Shown here: positions 53,096-62,514 of the stretch, piece after piece
How positions within the stretch are numbered: position 1 is the stretch's first letter
How the letters are laid out: every line of letters starts with the position of its first letter
Origin: Algoriphagus sp. AGSA1
GTDB taxonomy: Bacteria; Bacteroidota; Bacteroidia; Cytophagales; Cyclobacteriaceae
Direction of reading: 5' to 3'
NCBI RefSeq assembly: GCF_021390545.1
Contig: NZ_JAJUWR010000014.1
Coordinates: 1-64,000 of the forward strand
DNA: 64,000 bases
The notes under the pieces: model-generated
Told to the model about the DNA's origin: nothing
What the model saw: only the letters and a program-made list of their open reading frames with translations
Database searches by the model: none
Translations under genes and position numbers: made by a program

Positions 53096-56000
53096 ATGTC
53101 CGCAATCTCTGAGAGCTATAAACCCAAAAACCATATTAGAATAGTAACTGCAGCTTCGCTATTTGACGGGCACGATGCGGCCATCAATATTATGCGAAGA
53201 ATCATACAGTCCACTGGATGTGAGGTAATTCATCTGGGGCATAACCGGTCTGTGCAGGAAATTGTGGATTGTGCCATTCAAGAGGATGTACAGGCTATTG
53301 CCATCACTTCTTATCAAGGTGGGCATGTGGAATTTTTCAAGTATATGCATGACTTGCTCCGGGAAAAAGGAGCCGCCCATGTGAAGATTTTTGGAGGAGG
53401 AGGAGGGACTATCTTGCCTGAAGAAATACACGAACTCCATGAATATGGGATCACAAGAATCTATGCCCCGGATGATGGGCGCGCAATGGGACTGCAGGGA
53501 ATGATCAATGATTTGGTGAGTCAATGTGATTTTGCTATCGGAGATGAGTTGGTTGAAGGTTTTTCCTTAGATACAGAAAACAAACAGCGTGTTGCCAGGG
53601 CAATTTCTGCATTCGAGAATTTCCCTGAGAATTCCACATCGCTTCTGGAGAAAATAAGAAAGCAAAGTGAGGATCGTAAAATCCCTGTGTTGGGGATTAC
53701 CGGCACAGGAGGTGCAGGGAAGTCCTCTCTTGTCGATGAATTGGTTAGGAGATTTTTGATGGACTTTAGGGATAAAACACTGGCTATCATATCTGTTGAT
53801 CCTTCTAAGCGAAAAACAGGTGGAGCATTGTTAGGTGACAGGATTCGCATGAACGCTATCCATCACCCTCGAGTATATATGCGCTCACTGGCTACCCGAC
53901 AGTCAAATCTGGCGTTGTCAAGATATGTGCAGGATGCGGTAGATACAGTGAAAGCGGCAGGCTTTGATATGGTGATTTTGGAAACATCAGGTATAGGGCA
54001 GTCAGATACCGAGATCATAGAGCATTCAGACCTTTCTCTGTATGTAATGACCCCGGAGTACGGGGCCGCCTCTCAACTGGAAAAAATCGATATGTTGGAT
54101 TTTGCAGATGTGATCGCATTGAACAAGTTCGATAAAAGAGGTGCTTTGGATGCCATTAGGGATGTAAAAAAGCAGTATAGACGTAACCATGGTCTTTGGG
54201 ACGCCAAGGATGAAGATGTCCCCGTATTTGGGACTATTGCCTCGCAATTTAATGATCCGGGTATGAATCAGCTTTACCGTGCCTTAATCACCAAAATCGC
54301 CGAAAACCATCCACAATTGCAAAGTAGCTTTGAACTGACTGGAGGCACTGCTGAGAAACTATTTATCATTCCTCCCTCCAGAACGAGGTATCTATCAGAG
54401 ATCGTAGAGGTCAACAGGAATTATGATGTCTGGGTAGAGGAGCAAAAGGAAATAGCCCAGCAATTATATAGCATCTCCAAGTCGATAGAGGTAATCAAAG
54501 CAACCAAAATAGAGGATAAGGACAGATTGATCAAGGAGCTAAAAGAAGTGTATGCTCAAGTAGAACTTGAATTCGATCCAAAAAACAAAAAATGGTTGGA
54601 GGAATGGGCTTCTGAATCTTCCAAGTATGCCGATGATTTCTATGTCTTTAAAGTCCGGGACAAGGAGATCAAGGTGAAAACCTTCTCCAAGTCCCTCTCT
54701 GATACGAGGATACCTAAAATTTCATTGCCTAAATATGAGGCTTGGGGTGATCTTCTGAAATGGGGGTTGAGAGAAAACGTGCCGGGTAAGTTCCCATACA
54801 CCGCCGGTGTATTTCCATTCAAGCGGGAAGGAGAGGATCCAACAAGGATGTTTGCGGGGGAAGGAGGCCCGGAACGAACCAATAAGCGTTTCCATTATGT
54901 CTCTAAGGATATGGTGGCCAAAAGACTTTCCACTGCTTTTGACTCTGTAACACTCTATGGGGAAGATCCCGACCATAGGCCAGATATCTACGGGAAAATA
55001 GGTAATTCGGGGGTAAGTATTTGCTGTTTGGACGATGCCAAAAAGCTCTACTCGGGGTTTAATCTAGTAGATCCAATGACTTCAGTGTCAATGACTATTA
55101 ATGGTCCTGCTGCTACCATGACCGCCTTCTTTATGAATGCCGCGATAGATCAGCAATGTGAGGTTTATATCAAAGACAATGGGCTGGAAAAAGAGATCGA
55201 TCAGAAAATTGATCTGATCTATAAGAGCAAGGATCTTCCTAGACCTGTATATAATGCCATAGTTCCTGAAGGAAATGATGGCCTGGGTTTGATGCTCTTG
55301 GGGATCACCGGCGACCAGGTATTGCCGGCAGAGGTGTATCGGAAAATCAAATCTGAGACCATTTCAAAGGTAAGAGGCACGGTTCAAGCTGACATCCTTA
55401 AAGAAGACCAGGCGCAGAATACCTGTATATTCTCAACTGAATTTTCCTTAAGGCTGATGGGGGATGTGCAGCAATACTTTATCGAGCATGGAATCCGTAA
55501 TTTCTATTCTGTTTCTATCTCAGGATATCATATCGCGGAAGCCGGTGCCAATCCAATCACCCAATTGGCGCTGACACTTTCCAATGGGTTCACTTATGTA
55601 GAATATTATGTGAGCCGCGGGATGGATATCAATCAATTTGCGCCAAATCTATCCTTCTTCTTCTCTAATGGAATAGATCCTGAGTATGCGGTGATAGGAA
55701 GAGTGGCACGTAGAATCTGGGCCAAAGCCATGAAGCTTAAATATGGGGCAAATGAGCGATCCCAGATGCTCAAATACCACATTCAGACCTCAGGCCGCTC
55801 CCTACATGCTCAGGAGATAGACTTTAATGATATTCGGACTACCCTGCAGGCACTGTATGCCATATATGATAATTGCAATTCCCTACATACCAATGCCTAC
55901 GATGAAGCTATCACTACTCCAACTGAAGCATCAGTTCGGAGAGCAATGGCTATACAGTTGATAATCAATAAAGAACTGGGGGTAACAAAGAATGAAAATC

Positions 56001-56473
56001 CGATCCAAGGTTCCTTTATTATTGAGGAGTTGACGGATCTGGTAGAGGAGGCTGTTTATGTGGAGTTTGACCGGATCACCGAGCGCGGGGGTGTTCTGGG
56101 CGCCATGGAGACTATGTATCAGCGTGGCAAGATCCAGGAGGAAAGTATGCACTATGAAATGCTGAAGCATACCGGTGAGTTCCCGATTATCGGAGTGAAT
56201 ACCTTCCTGTCTTCTGATGGATCCCCTACAGTGAGACCAGGTGAAGTCATTCGTGCGGAGAAAGACGAAAAAGAATCCCAGATCAAGACCTTGGAGATCT
56301 TACATGCCGCTAATCCTGATCTGGTGGAAAAACAGCTGAGGAAGCTGAAAAAGGCAGCTGTGCAAAATGAGAATATCTTTGAGGAACTTATGGAGGCGGT
56401 TAAGTATTGTTCTTTAGGGCAGATCACCCATGCATTGTACGAGGTGGGGGGACAGTACCGCCGAAATATGTAG
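53096..56473 (+). CDS. icmF: Fused isobutyryl-CoA mutase IcmF
   Basis: A 1125-residue adenosylcobalamin enzyme joining mutase and its G-protein chaperone. The N-terminal B12 domain (about 13-150) has H26 in FDGHDAAIN as the cobalt ligand and SYQGGH. The MeaB-like GTPase (about 195-430) has the P-loop GTGGAGKSS (203-211) and [11 protein letters not shown]. The mutase TIM barrel spans about 540-1125. [10 protein letters not shown] (566-575) has phenylalanine where methylmalonyl-CoA mutases have RGPY, a feature of isobutyryl- rather than methylmalonyl-CoA mutases. It interconverts isobutyryl- and n-butyryl-CoA, and some relatives also pivalyl-CoA. Length and order match IcmF. It probably uses branched-chain amino-acid products. 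Confidence 0.95.
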   Translation: MSAISESYKPKNHIRIVTAASLFDGHDAAINIMRRIIQSTGCEVIHLGHNRSVQEIVDCAIQEDVQAIAITSYQGGHVEFFKYMHDLLREKGAAHVKIFGGGGGTILPEEIHELHEYGITRIYAPDDGRAMGLQGMINDLVSQCDFAIGDELVEGFSLDTENKQRVARAISAFENFPENSTSLLEKIRKQSEDRKIPVLGITGTGGAGKSSLVDELVRRFLMDFRDKTLAIISVDPSKRKTGGALLGDRIRMNAIHHPRVYMRSLATRQSNLALSRYVQDAVDTVKAAGFDMVILETSGIGQSDTEIIEHSDLSLYVMTPEYGAASQLEKIDMLDFADVIALNKFDKRGALDAIRDVKKQYRRNHGLWDAKDEDVPVFGTIASQFNDPGMNQLYRALITKIAENHPQLQSSFELTGGTAEKLFIIPPSRTRYLSEIVEVNRNYDVWVEEQKEIAQQLYSISKSIEVIKATKIEDKDRLIKELKEVYAQVELEFDPKNKKWLEEWASESSKYADDFYVFKVRDKEIKVKTFSKSLSDTRIPKISLPKYEAWGDLLKWGLRENVPGKFPYTAGVFPFKREGEDPTRMFAGEGGPERTNKRFHYVSKDMVAKRLSTAFDSVTLYGEDPDHRPDIYGKIGNSGVSICCLDDAKKLYSGFNLVDPMTSVSMTINGPAATMTAFFMNAAIDQQCEVYIKDNGLEKEIDQKIDLIYKSKDLPRPVYNAIVPEGNDGLGLMLLGITGDQVLPAEVYRKIKSETISKVRGTVQADILKEDQAQNTCIFSTEFSLRLMGDVQQYFIEHGIRNFYSVSISGYHIAEAGANPITQLALTLSNGFTYVEYYVSRGMDINQFAPNLSFFFSNGIDPEYAVIGRVARRIWAKAMKLKYGANERSQMLKYHIQTSGRSLHAQEIDFNDIRTTLQALYAIYDNCNSLHTNAYDEAITTPTEASVRRAMAIQLIINKELGVTKNENPIQGSFIIEELTDLVEEAVYVEFDRITERGGVLGAMETMYQRGKIQEESMHYEMLKHTGEFPIIGVNTFLSSDGSPTVRPGEVIRAEKDEKESQIKTLEILHAANPDLVEKQLRKLKKAAVQNENIFEELMEAVKYCSLGQITHALYEVGGQYRRNM

Positions 56474-56547
56474 TATGACGACAAAAAAAATAGGAAGATT
56501 GAAAAATTCTTAATTAACAATAAGTCTAAAGACTAATTAGAAATATA

Positions 56548-56961
56548 ATGGCTAAAAGGAATGTAACGGTTCGAATGAAAGCGGATCACGAGTATGAAGC
56601 TGTGAATCCCCAGGGAAATACAGTACAGATAGATATGTACGACCCACAGGACAAAAAAGCTCAATCGCCTATGGATTTATTGCTTTCAGCTTTAGGATCA
56701 TGCGCATCAGTGGATGCTGTATTGATGATGAAGAAAAAACGCAGATCTGTAGAGGATTTCTATGTAGAAGTGGAAGGGATCAGGAATGAGGGTGTACCTG
56801 CCTTTTACACCGATATATCTATGAAATTTGTGTTGGTTTCCCCAGATGCTAAGCAAGAGGAGTTTGCAAAAGTAGTAGCTCTTTCTGTGGAAAAATATTG
56901 CTCCGTGGCTTCTTCATTGAAGTCAACTATTACTTTTACATCAGAGGTAAAACCTCATTGA
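56548..56961 (+). CDS. OsmC-family protein
   Basis: A 137-residue OsmC/Ohr-fold protein. The two redox cysteines are in LGSCASVDAVLMM and EKYCSVASSL, the spacing of peroxidatic and resolving Cys in this family. It resembles the YhfA-like branch more than classical OsmC, so peroxide substrate is uncertain. It is cytoplasmic. It begins 74 bases after icmF in the same direction and is followed after two bases by a small unknown gene. Confidence 0.9.
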   Translation: MAKRNVTVRMKADHEYEAVNPQGNTVQIDMYDPQDKKAQSPMDLLLSALGSCASVDAVLMMKKKRRSVEDFYVEVEGIRNEGVPAFYTDISMKFVLVSPDAKQEEFAKVVALSVEKYCSVASSLKSTITFTSEVKPH

Positions 56962-56963
56962 TA

Positions 56964-57203
56964 ATGAGGGTAGTACAGGAATTTGTCCTGGAGGATATCC
57001 GTATCAGTGTATTCTCCTGGAACAATAAATATATTATCAAGTTTGAACTTGGACCCATGGAGCAGACGTTCAAGCTTTCTGAGACGGATGTGCTTGATGA
57101 AGGTGATCTTAAAGTTTTCTTGACGGGGGACTTTTTTGAAAAAGTGAAATTAAGATTTAAGGAAATGGGGCAATCGTTTCGTGCTGAAGTGGAAAATTTA
57201 TAA
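56964..57203 (+). CDS. Small conserved-looking protein of unknown function
   Basis: A 79-residue soluble protein starting MRVVQEFVLEDIRISVFSWN, with a beta-strand-rich first half (KYIIKFELGPMEQTFKLSET) and a helical C-terminal half (DFFEKVKLRFKEMGQSF). No signal peptide or metal-binding motif. I do not recognise the family. The ATG at 56964 lies two bases after the OsmC stop, so the two share a transcript. Its 3' end forms the left arm of a long hairpin (57179-57220). Confidence 0.65.
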   Translation: MRVVQEFVLEDIRISVFSWNNKYIIKFELGPMEQTFKLSETDVLDEGDLKVFLTGDFFEKVKLRFKEMGQSFRAEVENL

Positions 57204-57220
57204 TTTCCATTTCAGCACGA
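57179..57220. repeat. 17-bp inverted repeat just before the Cache-like lipoprotein start
   Basis: The left arm (57179-57195, in the last codons of the small unknown gene) pairs along 17 bases with the right arm (57204-57220); one position is a G-T pair that would wobble in RNA. The loop is eight bases (57196-57203). The right arm ends four bases before the ATG at 57225. It has no T tract, so it is not a standard terminator. Confidence 0.75.
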
Positions 57221-57224
57221 ACTT

Positions 57225-58235
57225 ATGAATCAAATACTTATTTACTTTTCACTAATACTCCTTTTCTTTTCTTCCTGCACCTCTGTGGACAGGACTGACA
57301 AGGATTTTGACAGAGCGCCGGATAAGAGCATTATTCAGGAAATGGAATCTGAACTTCAGTTGTTAGAAGGTGAAATCATTCTTTTGAAGGATCATTTTGA
57401 ATTTTTATTGGGTAATAGGGATAGCATACTTTTGTCAGCTCATAAGGATAAATATAATTTTGACGAAGGTTTTTCCACAAACACCCCCCGGGATTCAGGT
57501 ATTTTAAGTTCTGTAGTGATTTTTAGGAATACCCCTGATTATGACAGATCGCTGGAAAATGTATTGGTCACAAATCCTATGGATTCACTATTTCATAGGG
57601 TGATAAATAAATACGACATGATCGCCCAGGTGTATTTTAATACAGTAGATCAAGTTTCCAGGGTCTATCCACCCTATGATGCGAAAGCTCTTTTGGATCC
57701 ATCTATCGATGTGACCAAGTTTAATTTTTTCTATGAGGCCAATGAGGAGAACAACCCCGGAAAAGGGCCCAAGTGGACAAAGGAAGTTTATATAGATCCT
57801 GCAGGCAGAGGTTGGATATTGTCCTTGATCCATCCTGTTTTTGATGGAGATGTTTTGTACTCGGTTCTGGGAATAGATATAACAATAGATACTATTATAA
57901 CCCGATATTTAGAGAAAAGGGCGGGTAATTACCTAATAGTAAATAGTAAAGGGGATATTGTCGGGGGTGATGCGGCTGCCATAGAAGCGCTGAGTTTTCC
58001 GCCACTGCTCAATCATGTGTATAGAGAAACTATCCGTGCGGACAATTTTAGGATTTCGGATTTTAATTTGTTCAATAGCAAGAACAAGGAAGTTCGATCT
58101 ATGGCACAGGCATTTTTGTTGCAGAGGAAAAGCCACTTTGTATTTAAAGATGACTTCAGTCCAAAGGACGCCTATGCCGCTCCATTAAACCTTCTCGATT
58201 GGTATTTGATAAGGATTAATCCCAGGGGTCGATGA
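57225..58235 (+). CDS. Cache-like sensor lipoprotein
   Basis: A 336-residue protein. The signal peptide ends FFSSC, making C18 the likely lipidated residue. The mature part looks like a two-lobed PDC/Cache domain: the helix EMESELQLLEGEIILLKDHF, then IAQVYFNTVDQVSRVYPPYD, then YIDPAGRGWILSLIHPVFDG and SVLGIDITIDTIITRYL, as in dCache chemoreceptor sensors. It has no output domain and no C-terminal membrane helix. The stop overlaps the hybrid kinase start by four bases, so it is probably its ligand-binding partner outside the inner membrane. Ligand unknown. Confidence 0.75.
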   Translation: MNQILIYFSLILLFFSSCTSVDRTDKDFDRAPDKSIIQEMESELQLLEGEIILLKDHFEFLLGNRDSILLSAHKDKYNFDEGFSTNTPRDSGILSSVVIFRNTPDYDRSLENVLVTNPMDSLFHRVINKYDMIAQVYFNTVDQVSRVYPPYDAKALLDPSIDVTKFNFFYEANEENNPGKGPKWTKEVYIDPAGRGWILSLIHPVFDGDVLYSVLGIDITIDTIITRYLEKRAGNYLIVNSKGDIVGGDAAAIEALSFPPLLNHVYRETIRADNFRISDFNLFNSKNKEVRSMAQAFLLQRKSHFVFKDDFSPKDAYAAPLNLLDWYLIRINPRGR

Positions 58236-61102
58236 CCAGAAAAACCGGATATCGTAGAGACTATTGGCTTACGCTTATCATCGGGTCTTGCTTGGTGATC
58301 TTGGTGGTATTGTTGGGTGTGAGCTTTTTTAAGGCGATCTCTGATTCGGATATAAAATCCCGAAAGGAATTTTTGCGAAAGCAGACTGAACTTGCCGCTA
58401 CTGAAGTTGAGATTGCAATCAACAGATTTGAGGATGATGCAAGGATGTTGATGGATTTCCTTGAAGATGATGATTTAGACCATGGGGATTTCGATTACGA
58501 TCTTAGTAAAAACGCAAGAAGGATTTTTCATAGTTACCCGGGCTTGGTCGATACCCTTTGGGTGAATTTTCAAGACTCTGTTAATTACTTTACCCTCACT
58601 GAAAGAAATGACTTTATCCGGGGTGAATATAATCTTCCTCCATTGGAGGGGTATGGAGATTTTGTTCATTTTCTGGACGGCGACAAAAATTTTGAATTGA
58701 CTTTCTTGTTGGACCCGGTGGGGTTTACCAAGGGGTTTGTGACTCACTATTATCTGAACAACGGTGGAAGTAAGATGTTGCTGTTGGGTGGTGAGTTGGT
58801 AAATATAGATTCCCATCAAAGAAAATCTGACCTGGAAATCGATCAAATATCACTTAAACAAATCAGAAAAGATGCTGCTGAAGGGGTAATCGGGGTATAT
58901 GAAGTTGAATGGAAACTCGCTGATGAATCCGGAAGCGGGGTTTTGGTGGAATACCCCTTTAATTTCGGAAAGATATATGAGGAAATGGCACTGCTATTTA
59001 TGGTTGAGTCCAATTCAATCTCCAGTGGGATATATAGCACCTATCTGTTTTTGTTTTCCTGTTTTGTGTTTTTGCTCATAGGCACTGTGGTTTTCTTTGC
59101 ATTGTCTCTGCAAAACAGGTTAGAGTCGCAAAGGCTTCTTGAGGAAAACGCCGATGAGATTTCAGAGCTGTTTGATCAGCAGAACATTCTACTCAAGGAG
59201 TTGCGTGGCTTCGTGTTTTTTCACAATTTCAGAGGAGAAATCACCCGTGTGAGTGATGAGGTAGAGGATATTTTGGGTCATTCAAAATCAGAGTTTTTAG
59301 AGGCTTTTAGAGGGAAGGGGGGGCACAAGGACGCTCTAAAAGTCAAGGGATTGGTAAAGCGTGCACTCAGTGAGAATAAGTCTTTTATCAATGTAGAATA
59401 TGATTTTGAAAAGCCGGGCGGACAGTTGGTCAGGTTACGGATTTTCGAAAAATTGATTTTTGACAAGCAAGGAAGATTTAACGGAGGACTTGGGATATGC
59501 ACGGATATTACTGATCAGTATCATGGTAAATTGGAGCTGATTGAAAGTGGAAGACGACTCCAAAACTTAATAGATAATATTCCGGACACGATTTTTACTT
59601 ATGATAACTCCGGAAAAGTTCTTGAGTCACATGTTAAGGATAAAGTGTTTGTACAACCCTTGGACGAATCTTTAGTGGGAAAATATCTGTTTGATTTGGT
59701 TCCTTCCCATCAAAGAGATAAGACCAAGTTTGCATTTAATCTGGCACGACAAACAGGGCAAATTCAGACTGTAGATCTAGAAATCAATACAGGTAAGGAA
59801 AACACCTTTTTTGAAGTAAGGTTTTTTCCTTTGGATACTAAGCGTATGATGTCTGTCTTCAAAGACATAACTAGCCAACGTATTTGGGAAAAGGGACTTG
59901 TCGAGGCTATGAATGCAGCAGATCAGGCGAGCAGGGCCAAGTCTGAGTTTTTGGCAAATATGAGCCATGAAATCAGAACTCCAATGAATGGGCTTCTGGG
60001 GATTATAGATCTATTGGATCAGACCACTCTCGATGCGGAGCAGACCCAATACCTGGATATCATTAAAAATTCAGGCAATTCCCTGCTGAATATCATCAAG
60101 GACATCCTCGATTATTCTAAAATTGAAGCAGGTAAAATTGATATTCACTCCATAATCTTTTGCCCTGCTGAGGAGCTTGAGAAACAGGTACAGATTTTTT
60201 ATGGACTTGCACAGAAGAAAGGCATCGTTCTGCAAACAAGCTATGACTCCCTCTCCAGAGAGATGATGGAGGGGGATGTGGAGAAAATCAACCAGGTGGT
60301 CTTGAATCTGGTTGGAAATGCGGTCAAATTTACCCCTAAAGGTGGGGATGTTTTTATCCAGCTTGAACTGGAAAACATTTCCGGAGAGCTGTATTATCTG
60401 AAATGCTCCGTGAAAGACACAGGGATTGGCATTCCAGCTGACCAAATCCCTAAATTAACAGACCCTTTTTATCAGGTGGAGAGCTCAAGTTCGAGAAGCT
60501 ACCAAGGAACTGGGCTTGGCTTGGCAATTGCCAAGAAGATCGTAGAACTAATGGGAGGGGAGCTCACAATCTCCAGTGAGATGGGACAGGGTGCTGAATT
60601 TGCCTTCACCGTAATCCTGAAAAAGGCACCTGAAATAATTCCGGACGATCGCCCCACGAAGGTTCAGAAGCGGGCGAACTGGAATGGGATGGCTAATGAG
60701 TATCCGTTAAAAATCCTTTTAGCTGAAGATAATGCCCTAAATCTCCAACTGATGACATTAATCCTGGATCAGTTAGGGTATGGTTTCAAGATTGCAAGAG
60801 ATGGGAATGAAGTGTTGGAAATGGTAGATCGTATGCACTTCGATCTTATTCTGATGGATGTGCAGATGCCCGGTATCAATGGCTTGGAGGCTTCGAAGAA
60901 AATAAGAGAGAGAGTAGGAAAAGGGGAGATTTATATTATCGGACTATCAGCCAACGTTTTTGATGAAGATCAGAAAAAGGCAATAGAAGCCGGAATGGAT
61001 GACTACCTTACCAAACCGATCAGATTAGCTGTATTGGCGGAGAAACTGAAGGAATACTCCCTGAAAAGCGAAGCAAGGAGAAAAGAAAACAAAAACCGGT
61101 GA
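58232..61102 (+). CDS. Hybrid sensor histidine kinase with PAS domains and receiver
   Basis: A 956-residue inner-membrane hybrid kinase. TM1 is near residues 11-33, with a large periplasmic sensor to about 265, itself Cache-like (ARRIFHSYPGLVDTLWVNFQ). TM2 is near 266-290, followed by two PAS-like modules (about 310-430 and 435-550). HisKA has H579 in MSHEIRTPMNG. The HATPase has NLVGNAVKFTPKGG, DTGIGIPADQ and GTGLGLAIA. The receiver has D876 in LMDVQMPGING and a lysine in YLTKPIRLA. No HPt domain or DNA-binding output is encoded, so a partner elsewhere must take the phosphate. The gene overlaps the Cache-like lipoprotein stop by four bases. Confidence 0.93.
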   Translation: MTRKTGYRRDYWLTLIIGSCLVILVVLLGVSFFKAISDSDIKSRKEFLRKQTELAATEVEIAINRFEDDARMLMDFLEDDDLDHGDFDYDLSKNARRIFHSYPGLVDTLWVNFQDSVNYFTLTERNDFIRGEYNLPPLEGYGDFVHFLDGDKNFELTFLLDPVGFTKGFVTHYYLNNGGSKMLLLGGELVNIDSHQRKSDLEIDQISLKQIRKDAAEGVIGVYEVEWKLADESGSGVLVEYPFNFGKIYEEMALLFMVESNSISSGIYSTYLFLFSCFVFLLIGTVVFFALSLQNRLESQRLLEENADEISELFDQQNILLKELRGFVFFHNFRGEITRVSDEVEDILGHSKSEFLEAFRGKGGHKDALKVKGLVKRALSENKSFINVEYDFEKPGGQLVRLRIFEKLIFDKQGRFNGGLGICTDITDQYHGKLELIESGRRLQNLIDNIPDTIFTYDNSGKVLESHVKDKVFVQPLDESLVGKYLFDLVPSHQRDKTKFAFNLARQTGQIQTVDLEINTGKENTFFEVRFFPLDTKRMMSVFKDITSQRIWEKGLVEAMNAADQASRAKSEFLANMSHEIRTPMNGLLGIIDLLDQTTLDAEQTQYLDIIKNSGNSLLNIIKDILDYSKIEAGKIDIHSIIFCPAEELEKQVQIFYGLAQKKGIVLQTSYDSLSREMMEGDVEKINQVVLNLVGNAVKFTPKGGDVFIQLELENISGELYYLKCSVKDTGIGIPADQIPKLTDPFYQVESSSSRSYQGTGLGLAIAKKIVELMGGELTISSEMGQGAEFAFTVILKKAPEIIPDDRPTKVQKRANWNGMANEYPLKILLAEDNALNLQLMTLILDQLGYGFKIARDGNEVLEMVDRMHFDLILMDVQMPGINGLEASKKIRERVGKGEIYIIGLSANVFDEDQKKAIEAGMDDYLTKPIRLAVLAEKLKEYSLKSEARRKENKNR

Positions 61103-61123
61103 TAAGACCGGCTTTTGTTTTTA
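61088..61123. terminator. Bidirectional terminator between the hybrid kinase and the E2 gene
   Basis: AACAAAAACCGG (61088-61099) pairs with CCGGCTTTTGTT (61108-61119) with one mismatch, followed by TTT. It overlaps the kinase stop codon and ends convergent transcription from both sides. Confidence 0.7.
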
Positions 61124-62419
61124 TAATGATGTATGGATATCGAATGCTTCAAGGTAGTCTGCTACCCGCTTCACAAATCTACCTCCTAGTGAGCCATCCA
61201 CTACACGGTGGTCGTATGAGTGGGAAAGGAACATCTTGTGCCTGATGGCGATTACGTCTCCTGTGGGAGTCTCCACTACCGCAGGTTTTTTCACAATTGC
61301 ACCTACCGCCATGATGGCGACCTGAGGTTGAGGAATTATGGGAGTACCCATCACATTGCCAAAAGAGCCTACATTGGATACTGTATAGGTGCCATCAGCA
61401 AGATGGTCAGCATTTAGCTTATTGTTTCTGGCCAAATTTGCCAGTTCATTTACTTTTTTAGCGATACCTACTAGATTCAGCTGGTCAGCTTTTCTGATGA
61501 TAGGAACAATAAGGTTTCCGGAAGGCAAGGCAACTGCCATACCCACATTGATGTCTTTTTTCCTGATGATCCTATCTCCATCTACTGAGATATTTATCAT
61601 GGGGAAGTCCCGGATTGCCTTTGCCACTGCCTCAATAAAGAATGGAGTATAGGTGATAGACTCGCCAAACTTCTCCTTGAATTGGTGTTTGTTTCGCTCT
61701 CGCCAAAGAACGATATTGGTCATGTCCGCTTCTACAAAGGAGGTGACGTGGGCGGAGGTCTGCTTGGACTCGATCATGCGATGGGCAATCATCTTGCGCA
61801 TACGATCCATCTCTATGATCTCATCTTCTCCTGAAATACTCACCTGTACTTTGGGGGCAGATATAGAAGGTATGGGGCTGCTGGCCACTTTCTGTCCGGA
61901 GGTACGTGTCTGAAGATAGCTAAGCATATCCTGCTTGGTTACCCTGCTGTCTTTTCCTGTTCCCGGTATTTTAGATAGCTCCGTTTTTGATATTCCCTCT
62001 TCCTTAGCTATGCTCAGTACAAGAGGGGAATAAAATCTGTCATCTTCCACTTCGTCAGACTTTGAAGTCTCAGGACTAGCCAGAATTGCAGTAGTATTCT
62101 CAGGGGCTGAGGCAACAAGTTCCGCCTTTGAGTTCTCCTTGTCGGCCAGATTAGGAATAGTAGGTTTAGTATCTTCTCCAGAAGTTTCTATGATAGCTAT
62201 AGGAGCACCGACGGCAATCACTTCACCTTCTTTGGCAAGGATTTGCTTTATAATTCCTGCATGGGTGGAGGGGACTTCAGTGTCCACCTTATCCGTTGCC
62301 ACTTCGAGCACGGATTCATCCTGTTCTATAGTGTCGCCTTCTTTTTTGAGCCAGGTCAACACTGTTCCCTCTATTATACTCTCGCCCATCTTGGGCATCA
62401 GCATTTCTACAATCGCCAT
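61121..62419 (-). CDS. 2-oxoacid dehydrogenase complex E2 (dihydrolipoamide acyltransferase)
   Basis: A 432-residue E2. The N-terminal lipoyl domain has K44 in EVATDKVDTEV. A linker and the peripheral-subunit-binding domain (about 130-170: YSPLVLSIAKEEGISKTEL) follow. The catalytic domain starts with the IEMDRMRKMIAHRM block and ends with the active-site histidine in SHSYDHRVVDGSLGGRF. The single lipoyl domain and sequence resemble branched-chain or 2-oxoglutarate E2s of Bacteroidota. No E1 or E3 gene is adjacent, which is usual for the BkdB/E2-alone genes in this phylum. Branched-chain substrates would suit the nearby icmF, but this is inference. Confidence 0.92.
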   Translation of the reverse strand: MAIVEMLMPKMGESIIEGTVLTWLKKEGDTIEQDESVLEVATDKVDTEVPSTHAGIIKQILAKEGEVIAVGAPIAIIETSGEDTKPTIPNLADKENSKAELVASAPENTTAILASPETSKSDEVEDDRFYSPLVLSIAKEEGISKTELSKIPGTGKDSRVTKQDMLSYLQTRTSGQKVASSPIPSISAPKVQVSISGEDEIIEMDRMRKMIAHRMIESKQTSAHVTSFVEADMTNIVLWRERNKHQFKEKFGESITYTPFFIEAVAKAIRDFPMINISVDGDRIIRKKDINVGMAVALPSGNLIVPIIRKADQLNLVGIAKKVNELANLARNNKLNADHLADGTYTVSNVGSFGNVMGTPIIPQPQVAIMAVGAIVKKPAVVETPTGDVIAIRHKMFLSHSYDHRVVDGSLGGRFVKRVADYLEAFDIHTSL

Positions 62420-62514
62420 GGTTATGAATTAATGATTTATTGGGTTTATATACAAGTTTTAAAATTAAATTTTAAAAAACTCTATCCCAATCCTTTTGGT
62501 AGAAATTTTATTTG

